Shown piece by piece: positions 1 through 5,808 of a stretch of DNA of 7,683 bases (positions within the stretch are counted from its first letter, which is position 1; each line of letters starts with the position of its first letter). The translations under genes were made by a program, and so were the position numbers. The notes beneath the pieces were generated by a model. It was not told the origin of the DNA and ran no database searches. It was given only the letters and a program-made list of their open reading frames with translations. The DNA is from Candidatus Methanoperedens sp. (GTDB lineage Archaea; Halobacteriota; Methanosarcinia; Methanosarcinales; Methanoperedenaceae): positions 1-7,683 of the forward strand of contig JAJRAP010000117.1 of the NCBI GenBank assembly GCA_028679855.1, read 5' to 3'.

Positions 1-294
1 AGCCTTTGATCCGTTTCGGTGAATGACATCTGCTAATTTCCGTAGACCGGGGATCACCGCGTCATCGGAAACGGAAAGCTGATTGTTGCTTGCCTTTCCT
101 TCCTCGGTAATGCAGCTGTGCTCGATGATGATCAATGAAATATAGCCCCCACGGGATTTTTCCTCGTAGTAGTCGAGAAGCGCCTGACTTACTGTTCCGT
201 CAGGCGCGGCTTTTGCTGTAGCCATCGGCGGCATTACCAGCCGGTTGGCTAAGTTCATTGAACGCACTGTTAAAGGTTTGAGGAGATAGATCAT
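1..294 (-). CDS. NADH:flavin oxidoreductase, Old Yellow Enzyme family (N-terminal 98 residues, cut by window edge)
   Basis: Reading the minus strand from the ATG at 294 gives an open frame of exactly 98 codons to base 1, so the gene continues beyond the left edge. The N terminus, MIYLLKPLTVRSMNLANRLV followed by MPPMATAKA, is the hallmark start of FMN-dependent Old Yellow Enzyme / NADH:flavin oxidoreductase TIM barrels: first strand, the NR motif, then the MPPM segment at the flavin. It is followed by DYYEEKSRGGYISLIIIEHS (residues 41-60), the second strand region. Family members use a bound FMN to reduce activated double bonds or related substrates with NAD(P)H in the cytoplasm; the substrate cannot be told from this part. 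A stop codon at 307-309 lies in frame just upstream, and 294 is the only ATG after it, so the start is well fixed although no strong Shine-Dalgarno is visible. It lies 96 bases downstream of the DUF2950 gene on the same strand and could be its operon partner, since no terminator is evident between them. Confidence 0.88.
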   Translation of the reverse strand, partial: MIYLLKPLTVRSMNLANRLVMPPMATAKAAPDGTVSQALLDYYEEKSRGGYISLIIIEHSCITEEGKASNNQLSVSDDAVIPGLRKLADVIHRNGSKA

Positions 295-390
295 TGATGA
301 ATCAGCTTACAAATAGAACCGCTGCCTTTCTATTGCCCGTCTTTTTCATGCTCCTCTGGGTTCACCTTCGTACAGCAGAAAACGTACTTG

Positions 391-1362
391 TCATTCCTTG
401 ACCGGTGTCCAGGTCTTATCGGGATCGTATGTGTCCACAGCCTGCTCCATCTTCAGGGTGTCCGGTCCGAGGTTCTTTTGGTAAACCTTGCCTTGCTGAT
501 TGACGATAAAGGTCATGACTCCCGACTTGCCCCAGTTTGAGGGAAATGCAACCAGGGCAAAGCCTCCGACCATATTGCCATTGATAATGTAATTGTATTT
601 GCCCCCCGGCGCATTCTTTCCCTGACGTGTGAGTATCTTGAAATAGTAGCCATGAAACGGTATCGGCTGTTCCTTGAAGAGAGACTTTTCCTTCTTATAG
701 CCCGCCATCCTGGCCTGTGCCACGAGTTCACCCAGGGGACTTATCGGTTCACCCGGCGCGTGTCGCCAGAAGAGGCCGTTTTTCTTGCCGGGATCACTCC
801 GGAGTTTCTGTGCGTAAGCGAGTATTCCGTCACCATCCCAGTCCTGCAGCACATACTCGCGCTGAGCCTTGACATAGGTGCGGCAGACCAGTATTGCAGT
901 GAGCTCATCTTCGCCTATCCTGCGGTTCAGGATCTCTTCTTTGCCAGCTTCAGTATCAAAGTGCCATTGGCCATCAGTTTTTACCAGGGGGATCGGGAAA
1001 GGCCAGTTCTCGTTGCCGATGGAAATGATCACCTTTGAATCATTCTCTTTCACAAGGCTGGTTTTTTCTGCTAGGTGACTGGCAAATTCTTCGGATTCTG
1101 CTGCGTCCTGCACCGCATCACCGGAGAGCAGGTCTTTTGAGGATGGCCCGAATATCTGATCGAGCGCGGCCTTATCGTGTATCTTGACGGCCTCAACGAG
1201 TCCCTTCAAGGCATCCTCAGGAGTGGAAAATAGTTTTTGCGATGCAGCCGCCATGATCGGCATGCTCCAGGCAACGATAAACGCTGCACAGACAAAAAGC
1301 GCAGCAATAAAAACCATACCCCGCGATGAACGAAAGAGTGATTTCTGTCGCCTTGTCTCCAT
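391..1362 (-). CDS. DUF2950 family secreted protein
   Basis: This 323-residue protein belongs to the DUF2950 family, whose biochemical role is unknown. The N terminus is basic (METRRQK, RSSR), then hydrophobic (about residues 16-38), with a likely signal peptidase site after AAA near residue 40, so it is probably periplasmic or membrane-anchored. Family hallmarks appear in order: FSTPEDALKGLVEA (45-58), IGNENWPFPIPLV (115-127), FDTEAGKEEILNRRIGEDEL (135-154), AQREYVLQDWDGDG (166-179), YAQKLRSDPGKKNGLFW (183-199), SPLGELVAQA (208-217), FHGYYFKILTRQG (236-248), APGGKYNYIINGNMVGGFAL (251-270), and SGVMTFIVNQQGKVYQKNLG (280-299). Length and motif set look complete. The start is supported by a purine-rich ribosome site, AAGGAAGGAA, at 1366-1375. 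It follows the DUF3300 gene by 68 bases on the same strand, and these two families are often neighbours, so co-transcription and a shared envelope role are inferred. No substrate or enzyme motif is recognisable. Confidence 0.93.
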   Translation of the reverse strand: METRRQKSLFRSSRGMVFIAALFVCAAFIVAWSMPIMAAASQKLFSTPEDALKGLVEAVKIHDKAALDQIFGPSSKDLLSGDAVQDAAESEEFASHLAEKTSLVKENDSKVIISIGNENWPFPIPLVKTDGQWHFDTEAGKEEILNRRIGEDELTAILVCRTYVKAQREYVLQDWDGDGILAYAQKLRSDPGKKNGLFWRHAPGEPISPLGELVAQARMAGYKKEKSLFKEQPIPFHGYYFKILTRQGKNAPGGKYNYIINGNMVGGFALVAFPSNWGKSGVMTFIVNQQGKVYQKNLGPDTLKMEQAVDTYDPDKTWTPVKE

Positions 1363-1430
1363 AGATTCCTTCCTTTCTCAATTCACGGTATTCCGCGTGA
1401 TAGAAATTAGTTGATGCAAACCCGTTGTTG

Positions 1431-2741
1431 CTACCGGCGTTGCCTGCCACCGGAGTCATCCTTGCGTGCAGGGACACTGCCCCGACGTACCGGGGGCGGC
1501 TCGGCTGGCCGTGCCTGTTCGCTGCTTTGACGGCTGGCCTGGCCACGAAGGCCCTGCGTCTTCGCTTCACCAGCTCCGCGGTAACCGCCAAAGGTAACTG
1601 AGGGGGTCCTTGCAGGCTGCTGGCTCGCTCGCGCAGAACCCGGCTGAATCGAACCGCTGCTGCTCATATGTGGAGTAACTGGTCTCGGCTTCTGACTGCC
1701 GCCTGAAGCCGGGATGGTCGGCCGTTGACTGACATTCGGGGTCGGCATTGCGCGTCGCTCGCTTATACTTGGAGTCAATGGTGCCGGCTGCTGACTGACT
1801 GTTCCACGGCTTTCCCGCCCGCGATTGCTGTATGCGCGGGTCTCCCGTCCCTGTCCGTATATCCCTCCGACGGGCCTGGGCTGTATCGTAGTGCTCCCCC
1901 TGGCTTCACCCACGCGTGCATACCTGTCGGCGTTCGGACCACTGGGTCGTGATGCCAGGTACCTGGCGGGGTCACCGTGTGATCTATCATGCCTCCATAT
2001 CTGGTTTATTGAAGGCCTGCTTCTGTTGATATAAACGTTCGTTATGTGAACATATGGCCTAGCATGATTGACCCAGCCTGGGCGGTCCCAGCCATGGTAG
2101 ATCAGGTGGTGGCGACCCCAGTCAAAGTCCATGCTTAACCAGCCCCCGATCGCCAGGCCAAAGCCAAAGGTGATGAATGGCGAAGCTTGGACATAAACAA
2201 CTGAAGTGTCATACTGCGGGACGTATATATACTGAGGTTCGGCTGGAACGATCTGGATGTAGTCTCCTTCGATGATGACGGTTTGTTCAGCGTTACTGAC
2301 CAGATTTCCGACGGCCCTCGCCCGCCACCTGAGCCGCTGGATCGAATTGGTCACGTCTTCCGGCTGGTTGAGAAAGGCATCTCCCAGGTTGGCAGTCCAA
2401 TCCATATTCCCGGCCATCATTTGAAGTATGTCTGGATAGTGGGCAATCGCCCTGACGGACTCGGCCCAAACCTGCTCGTCAATACTTGACAGATCCCCTC
2501 CGCTATTGAGCCACGCTTCCGCATCGGCAACCTCTGTCGGATACGTCGAGGCCGGCAGTATCTGGGCCAGCAGAGGATCCGGGTAGAGCGCGATGGGGGC
2601 GAGAAGATCGTCAAGCTCCTCGTCCGTGAAAGATACTGAGTATATCAGGTCCGCGTCGTCCGCCCAGGCTTGAATGGACAGAAGGGCTGAAAGACACAAA
2701 CTAAATACAACCAGAAAGCCCTTTATAAAGGTCCTCTTCAT
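1431..2741 (-). CDS. DUF3300 family secreted protein with disordered basic C-terminal tail
   Basis: The 436-residue product has a signal peptide: MKR, a hydrophobic core at about residues 8-22, and a likely cut after QAWA at 27. The DUF3300 domain follows, shown by LLAPIALYPDPLLAQILPAS (46-65), YPTEVADAEAWL (67-78), LGDAFLNQPEDVTNSIQRLR (119-138) and AEPQYIYVPQYDTSVVY (167-183). A glycine-rich hydrophobic patch, FGFGLAIGGWLSMDFDWG, lies at 192-209 and aromatic/His segments at 210-260. From about residue 285 to the end the chain is low complexity, rich in Ser, Pro, Arg, Gln and Gly, finishing GGRQRR, and is probably disordered and basic. The family (E. coli YacH carries this domain) has no established function. 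The start is supported by AAGGAG at 2750-2755, 8 bases before the ATG. It is the first gene of a probable two-gene unit with DUF2950. An envelope location is inferred from the signal peptide; what the tail binds is unknown. Confidence 0.93.
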   Translation of the reverse strand: MKRTFIKGFLVVFSLCLSALLSIQAWADDADLIYSVSFTDEELDDLLAPIALYPDPLLAQILPASTYPTEVADAEAWLNSGGDLSSIDEQVWAESVRAIAHYPDILQMMAGNMDWTANLGDAFLNQPEDVTNSIQRLRWRARAVGNLVSNAEQTVIIEGDYIQIVPAEPQYIYVPQYDTSVVYVQASPFITFGFGLAIGGWLSMDFDWGRHHLIYHGWDRPGWVNHARPYVHITNVYINRSRPSINQIWRHDRSHGDPARYLASRPSGPNADRYARVGEARGSTTIQPRPVGGIYGQGRETRAYSNRGRESRGTVSQQPAPLTPSISERRAMPTPNVSQRPTIPASGGSQKPRPVTPHMSSSGSIQPGSARASQQPARTPSVTFGGYRGAGEAKTQGLRGQASRQSSEQARPAEPPPVRRGSVPARKDDSGGRQRR

Positions 2742-2848
2742 AAGCGCAACTCCTTCCTCTCTCTACTCCGGGATCGCTGGTAGATAACTTATTAACTTCG
2801 ATGACTGCTGGCGTTTCTGCTTCATGAAGCGCTTTCGCAACAAATGAG

Positions 2849-2877
2849 ATTATATCCAGGTTATCCAGACCCGTCAT
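2849..2877 (-). promoter_or_regulatory. Candidate sigma70-type promoter for the DUF3300-DUF2950 unit
   Basis: On the minus strand a perfect TATAAT (2849-2854) is preceded, after a 17-base spacer, by ATGACG (2872-2877), which matches four of six bases of TTGACA. Transcription would start near 2842 and leave a leader of about 100 bases before the DUF3300 start. About 30 bases upstream of the -35 is a small AT-rich inverted repeat (TCAAT/ATTGA, 2909-2923) that could be an operator, but it is short. The rest of 2742-3040 shows nothing else I can support. This is pattern matching only. Confidence 0.35.
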
Positions 2878-3040
2878 ATTTTGACTGAGTTGATGACCTT
2901 TAAGTAATTCAATATATAATTGAGACACGATTCAACGTGAAAAGTTGCACCATCTTCATCCTTACTACAAAAAAGTTAAGAGAGCCGGTATTGTTTAGTT
3001 TAGTGTGAAATCAACGATGCAACTGCTGCGGACTTCACGA

Positions 3041-3205
3041 TGATCTTCCCCCAAAAAAGTGGACACCCAGTTAAGTTTCACTTAGGCTCTTTTCCTGCTG
3101 CTCCGGACTGTTATATCCCAGCGTTGAATGTCTCTTGATACGATTATAGAACACTTCCACATCCTCAAGTATACACAATCTTGCCTCTTCCCGCGTCCGA
3201 GAGTC
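3041..3205 (-). mobile_element. Remnant right end of an IS3-family insertion sequence
   Basis: The remnant combines the last part of an IS3 transposase (3071-3205) with a terminal inverted repeat at about 3041-3064. Read on the plus strand, the repeat begins TGATCTTCCCCC and runs through an A-tract into GTGGAC. IS3-family ends typically begin with TG, and many carry this kind of purine/pyrimidine tract leading into GTGGACA. The distance from the transposase stop codon to the element tip is 30 bases, as expected for an intact right end. The left end, orfA and most of orfB are absent from the window, and no matching left terminal repeat was found. The remnant is bounded on its inner side by the RAYT pseudogene, within about 10 bases. 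Confidence 0.75.
3071..3205 (-). pseudogene. IS3-family transposase (orfB) C-terminal fragment
   Basis: About 44 residues are recognisable: SRTREEARLCILEDVEVFYN followed by RIKRHSTLGYNSPEQ, ending SLSET and a TAA stop at 3071-3073. This is the signature C terminus of the IS3 OrfB integrase core (the segment usually seen as RT-EEA, IFEYIEVFYNR, RRHSxLGYxSPxEF). The catalytic DDE residues all lie upstream of this stretch in the family, so none is present and the fragment cannot be active. The open frame continues upstream to 3298, but those residues are out-of-frame RAYT sequence rather than transposase, so the homologous part stops near 3205. The original element probably inserted here and then lost its left portion. 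Confidence 0.85.
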
Positions 3206-3212
3206 TATTGGG

Positions 3213-3726
3213 TTAAATCTTTTTCGTTGCATTGTCGAATTCTCGAAGCCATCGGCTGATTGCAGAGTGGTGGACATCAATATGACAGGCAATTTCACTC
3301 TGATGATAACCGTATTTCTCCACGGCCTGTGACAGCTTTTTCATCAGCTTTCGATGGTCGTTCAAAAGAGAAGCAAGCGGTAGGACTGCAAGCGATGGCC
3401 GTGTCGAATACCGCTGACTCCGGGGAATTTCAGGCATATCCTTGTGTTTTTTAAGCTGATCTGTCGTTGAAGAGTTGCGCATAGACGCCGTTAAATTGGC
3501 GTATACCGAGGGCGAGATTGCCTTCCGGGGTCTCGATGAGAAGGTTGTAGCGATCGGTCATAAGGCAATATGCATGGCAAATCCAGTTGTACCGCTTATT
3601 GACATGCTGGAGTATGTTCAGGAAGTTTTCGCGGTCTTGATCGTTTTTGAAGACTGGCTTCTTTTCATTACCCTGAGGTTACGCGGCAAACTTCACCGCG
3701 TATTCTATTCGAAGGGGACGGGCCAT
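3213..3726 (-). pseudogene. REP-associated tyrosine transposase (RAYT, Y1/IS200-like), degenerate
   Basis: The minus strand from ATG at 3726 begins MARPLRIEY, the classic start of RAYT (Y1_Tnp, HUH single-strand) transposases. It continues, after a TAA at codon 16, with QGNEKKPVFKNDQDRENFLN, YNWICHAYCLM, LLIETPEGNLALGIRQFNGV and YAQLF, then stops at 3451-3453. The HUH metal-binding motif, normally HYHLL, reads RYNLL, so both histidines are gone. In a different frame, from about 3452 to the TAA at 3213, the family's C-terminal helix-turn-helix segment resumes: MPEIPRSQRYSTRPSLAVL, then KYGYHQSEIACHIDVHHSAI and SRWLREF. About 100 or more middle residues, including the catalytic tyrosine region, are missing at the junction near 3450. 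The copy is therefore dead three times over: stop codon, lost active site, and deletion with frame change. RAYTs normally mobilise or maintain REP palindromes; no clear REP flanks this copy. Confidence 0.88.
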
Positions 3727-3793
3727 GCAGCATCTGTAGCAGAGAGCGACGCTGATTTCGAGGAAAAATACTTGCCACTTAGATGTCTGCTGA

Positions 3794-4225
3794 TTATTCG
3801 TTGTTTCTTGGTGATGTTGGACCTATTACTGTGCCATCCATTAGAACCATCACGTTGAAAAAACTACTTGCACTGACGCCATCCAAGTCTGCAGCTGCAC
3901 TGGTAGTAACACTGTAGTACCATCTATCTTGAAAGTCGGGTTCCCATATTGGTGACAGAGATATCGCGACTATTCTAATATCCGTGAATTTTGGATATTT
4001 TTTCTTAATCCATTGCTGTGCAACATCAATAGCTTTATGAATTGGGAAGGGCGGCTCCTTGTCAGTCTTCCAAGTTGGACATTTAGCCAGGACATCTTTC
4101 GTTGTGACGAATTCGGTTCTCTTGCCATGTTCATCGATGTGCGTTGTCAATTGGATGACGTTACCAGCAAAAGCCTGCGTAGCAAAGAACAAGACCCCAA
4201 ATAGTGCAATAGTATTTATCTTCAC
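3794..4225 (-). CDS. Small secreted protein of unknown family
   Basis: The 143-residue product has a convincing signal peptide: MKINTIALFGVLFFATQAFA, with a likely cut after residue 20. The mature protein of about 123 residues has no family that I recognise. It contains a probable helix, HKAIDVAQQWIKKKYPKF (63-80), a strand-rich part with RWYYSVTT (101-108), and an ending VMVLMDGTVIGPTSP. The pattern of helix, WYY strand and a strand with DGTVI loosely recalls small PepSY-like or cystatin-like periplasmic folds, but that is only a resemblance. One cysteine (Cys49) remains in the mature part. The start is GTG at 4225, chosen because AAGGAG lies five bases upstream and the signal peptide begins exactly there. 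It is flanked by a decayed RAYT downstream and an attC-like hairpin immediately upstream, the arrangement expected of an integron cassette gene. Function is unknown. Confidence 0.72.
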   Translation of the reverse strand: MKINTIALFGVLFFATQAFAGNVIQLTTHIDEHGKRTEFVTTKDVLAKCPTWKTDKEPPFPIHKAIDVAQQWIKKKYPKFTDIRIVAISLSPIWEPDFQDRWYYSVTTSAAADLDGVSASSFFNVMVLMDGTVIGPTSPRNNE

Positions 4226-4230
4226 GTTTT

Positions 4231-4236
4231 CTCCTT
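4231..4236 (-). promoter_or_regulatory. Ribosome binding site deciding a GTG start
   Basis: AAGGAG on the minus strand, five bases before the GTG at 4225, is a near-perfect Shine-Dalgarno and fixes the start of the small secreted protein. It directly abuts the end of the attC-like hairpin, so the untranslated leader beyond the hairpin is only about ten bases. Confidence 0.7.
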
Positions 4237-4301
4237 ATTAACGCTCTGGGGTGAGGGGCGCGAAGATCAGCGCCCCGCTCGACCCGCTGGTTGGGTTAGC
4301 T
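4236..4301 (-). repeat. Imperfect hairpin resembling an integron attC site
   Basis: Read on the minus strand, this 66-base segment opens with AGCTAAC (R''-like, 4295-4301) and closes with GAGCGTTAATA, containing GTTAATA (R'-like, 4236-4242). The conserved AAC/GTT core pair is present at the two ends. Inside is a perfect 7-bp stem, GGGGCGC/GCGCCCC (4255-4261 with 4270-4276), around an 8-base loop. Outside it a further stretch pairs (GGGT with ACCC, GA with TC) only if bases on one arm, 4277-4278 and 4281, stay unpaired. Such extrahelical bases are typical of attC sites. No T-run follows on either strand, so it is not a normal intrinsic terminator. Against attC: R' deviates from GTTRRRY in its last two positions, the L boxes match poorly, and no integrase or second site is in the window. 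Confidence 0.4.
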
Positions 4302-4463
4302 TAGTGGTCTTATTTAATGCCGCTGCCCCTATTGGGACTCTTTGACAGGGGGTAAGACTGTTCAGCGAGTTTCCTTCAGCAAAGGATCTTTTCAAGAAGT
4401 GTAGAGCCAAACCTCAATATCCGACCGATAATTATCTGTGCGATATTTATCGCCCTAGTTCGA

Positions 4464-5282
4464 TCAGGACAAAATATCAGATGAAGAATCCTCAATAATT
4501 GAATTCACCTTCTTGCCGCAGTGAGTACAATATTTGTCATTTTTCTTTGTGGGGGCTTTGCAATATTTACAAGCCCCCTCTGAAACGGCATTGTTTTCAA
4601 TGGTGATTGCTGTTCCGCATTTTGTACAATATTTATCGTTATTTTTTATTGGACTTTTGCATTTAGAGCACTGTTTGCCTACAGTTACACCATTGCTCTC
4701 TTTGAGGTCATCATAAAATTGCGCGAAACTGACAATCATATATGGGAATAGCCATAAAAACCCTATGCCAAGAGTTAGAATACACAATAAAGCCCATCCG
4801 ACAAAACGAAAGCCAAGACAGAAGAACTTCCATTTATTTCCACGCATCATTTCCTTACTCTTTGTGATGGCCTCTAATGGACCGATCGAATCATTTTCGG
4901 CAATGATGTAATATGTCATTGAATATGAAATTGCCGCGATAATCCCTGGAATGATCAGAAGTAACGCCCAGAGAAGTACAAATATGAGCTGAAGGACGTA
5001 TGCCCCTAATCCCACGCCAAACTTTTGGAAACCGCTGAATATTTGTGACAGCGTTGCATCTTGCTTTCTTGATAGGGATAAAGCAAAACTTGCAAGACCA
5101 ATGGACATTGAACCGCTAATGAGGAGGGAGATAAGCCAGCCAGCAACAGGAATTAATTGGACAGCGATCATCACCAACATAAAAACGACGGTTGTGCCAA
5201 TGCCTAATCCCCATTTTCCCTTAAGGGATTCACGTCCTTGAGCCATTAAGACTTTGTTTTCAGTGCTTGAAAGGGTGCTCAT
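4464..5282 (-). CDS. DUF975 family integral membrane protein with two C-terminal zinc ribbons
   Basis: The 272-residue product has a DUF975-type membrane domain (about residues 10-195). It starts with a short amphipathic stretch, AQGRESLKGKWGLGIG, then hydrophobic segments at about 28-44, 46-68, 88-125 (containing LLIIPGIIAAISYSMTYYII) and 152-188. The segment AITKSKEMMRGNKWKFFCLG (138-157), followed by WALLCILTLGIGFLWLFPYM, is a strong family signature. After residue 200 come two near-identical treble/ribbon motifs: C205-x2-C208 with C219-x2-C222, and C238-x2-C241 with C252-x2-C255, each followed by Gly. All eight zinc-ligand cysteines are intact. The tail ends in an acidic serine-rich stretch. 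The function of DUF975 is unknown; the ribbons presumably face the cytoplasm and bind zinc. The ATG at 5282 is supported by AAAGGAAA at 5287-5294. No neighbour suggests a pathway. Confidence 0.88.
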   Translation of the reverse strand: MSTLSSTENKVLMAQGRESLKGKWGLGIGTTVVFMLVMIAVQLIPVAGWLISLLISGSMSIGLASFALSLSRKQDATLSQIFSGFQKFGVGLGAYVLQLIFVLLWALLLIIPGIIAAISYSMTYYIIAENDSIGPLEAITKSKEMMRGNKWKFFCLGFRFVGWALLCILTLGIGFLWLFPYMIVSFAQFYDDLKESNGVTVGKQCSKCKSPIKNNDKYCTKCGTAITIENNAVSEGACKYCKAPTKKNDKYCTHCGKKVNSIIEDSSSDILS

Positions 5283-5628
5283 TTCGTTTCCTTTCTGTTT
5301 AGTTCAGCATTGCAGTCTAACCAGAAATAAATAGACACCCTCAATAACATCGCAAATCCGATGCCGTCGAAACCAGCTATGAACATGCTGCCACATTTTC
5401 AGCAATCTTGACGACTATAGGCCTGACCTAAAAAGATGTCAACGATAATGATGTGTATTTTAATGGGATATGCCAGACAATTGGCAGAAGATTTCTGTAT
5501 TTAACTTTAAGTGTTTCACAGAATAGCACCTACGACATCTTCAGACAGAAGCATAGACTGTAAATTACAATCGCAATCAATAAAGAATCCTTTTTGAAAC
5601 TGATCAAATCTGTAATCATAAGTGTTTA

Positions 5629-5676
5629 TTATGTGACGGCCCTATCATATCTCTGATATTCGCAAATGTCACATAA
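5629..5676. repeat. Spaced 9-bp inverted repeat with a nested smaller one
   Basis: TTATGTGAC (5629-5637) is perfectly complementary to GTCACATAA (5668-5676), with 30 bases between. Within that spacer TATCA (5643-5647) pairs with TGATA (5654-5658). The TGTGAC/GTCACA halves superficially resemble CRP/FNR-type half sites, but the spacing is far too long for one dimer. It could be an element end, a cruciform or chance; no gene sits close enough to assign a role. Confidence 0.35.
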
Positions 5677-5743
5677 GTTTCTTGGAAGAGTATTGTCCCC
5701 TCATTATTAATCATTCGATACGCAAGTAAAAGGCTATAGAATG

Positions 5744-5808
5744 AAATCTATTTCGATGCATTTTTGAATTCTCGAAGCTATCAGCTGATTGTAGGGTAGC
5801 AATATGAA
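5744..5808 (-). repeat. Second RAYT shard: copy of the transposase C-terminal end
   Basis: Bases 5744-5799 match 3215-3270, the 3' end of the RAYT pseudogene, at 47 of 56 positions counted by eye without gaps. After a short gap the shared CAATATGA extends the match to 5808. In the matching minus-strand frame the pseudogene's residues ISRWLREFDNA become IS, two consecutive stops, then LREFKNA. This is therefore an independent, more decayed remnant of the same family rather than a functional gene. Nothing of the N-terminal catalytic part is recognisable nearby. Confidence 0.75.

Noticed and set aside
652..1038. 128-codon plus-strand ORF inside the DUF2950 gene
   Set aside because: Antisense shadow of a gene with unmistakable family motifs throughout.
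1217..1591. 124-codon minus-strand ORF between the DUF3300 and DUF2950 genes
   Set aside because: It overlaps both genes out of frame, and its arginine/alanine-rich sequence is what an alternative frame of the low-complexity DUF3300 tail produces.
2701..2928. 75-codon minus-strand ORF with a GTG start, overlapping the start of the DUF3300 gene
   Set aside because: No ribosome binding site precedes the GTG, it overlaps the well-supported DUF3300 start in another frame by 41 bases, it resembles no family I know, and it covers the likely promoter region.
3475..3858. 127-codon plus-strand ORF across 3475-3858
   Set aside because: It is the antisense image of the RAYT pseudogene and of the 3' end of the small secreted gene; the minus strand has clear family homology and this frame has none.
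4255..4276. GC-rich stem as a rho-independent terminator
   Set aside because: No run of T follows the stem on either strand, and it lies just before a gene start rather than after an adjacent gene end.
4427..4453. Short AT palindromes (GATAATTATC and GCGATA/TATCGC) after the DUF975 gene
   Set aside because: Stems are weak with tiny or no loops and lack a T-tract, so I do not call a terminator or an operator.
5315..5321. GTCTAAC (GTTAGAC on the minus strand), a perfect attC core heptamer upstream of the DUF975 gene
   Set aside because: No partner core site or hairpin is found within the next ~120 bases, so a single heptamer match is best taken as chance.
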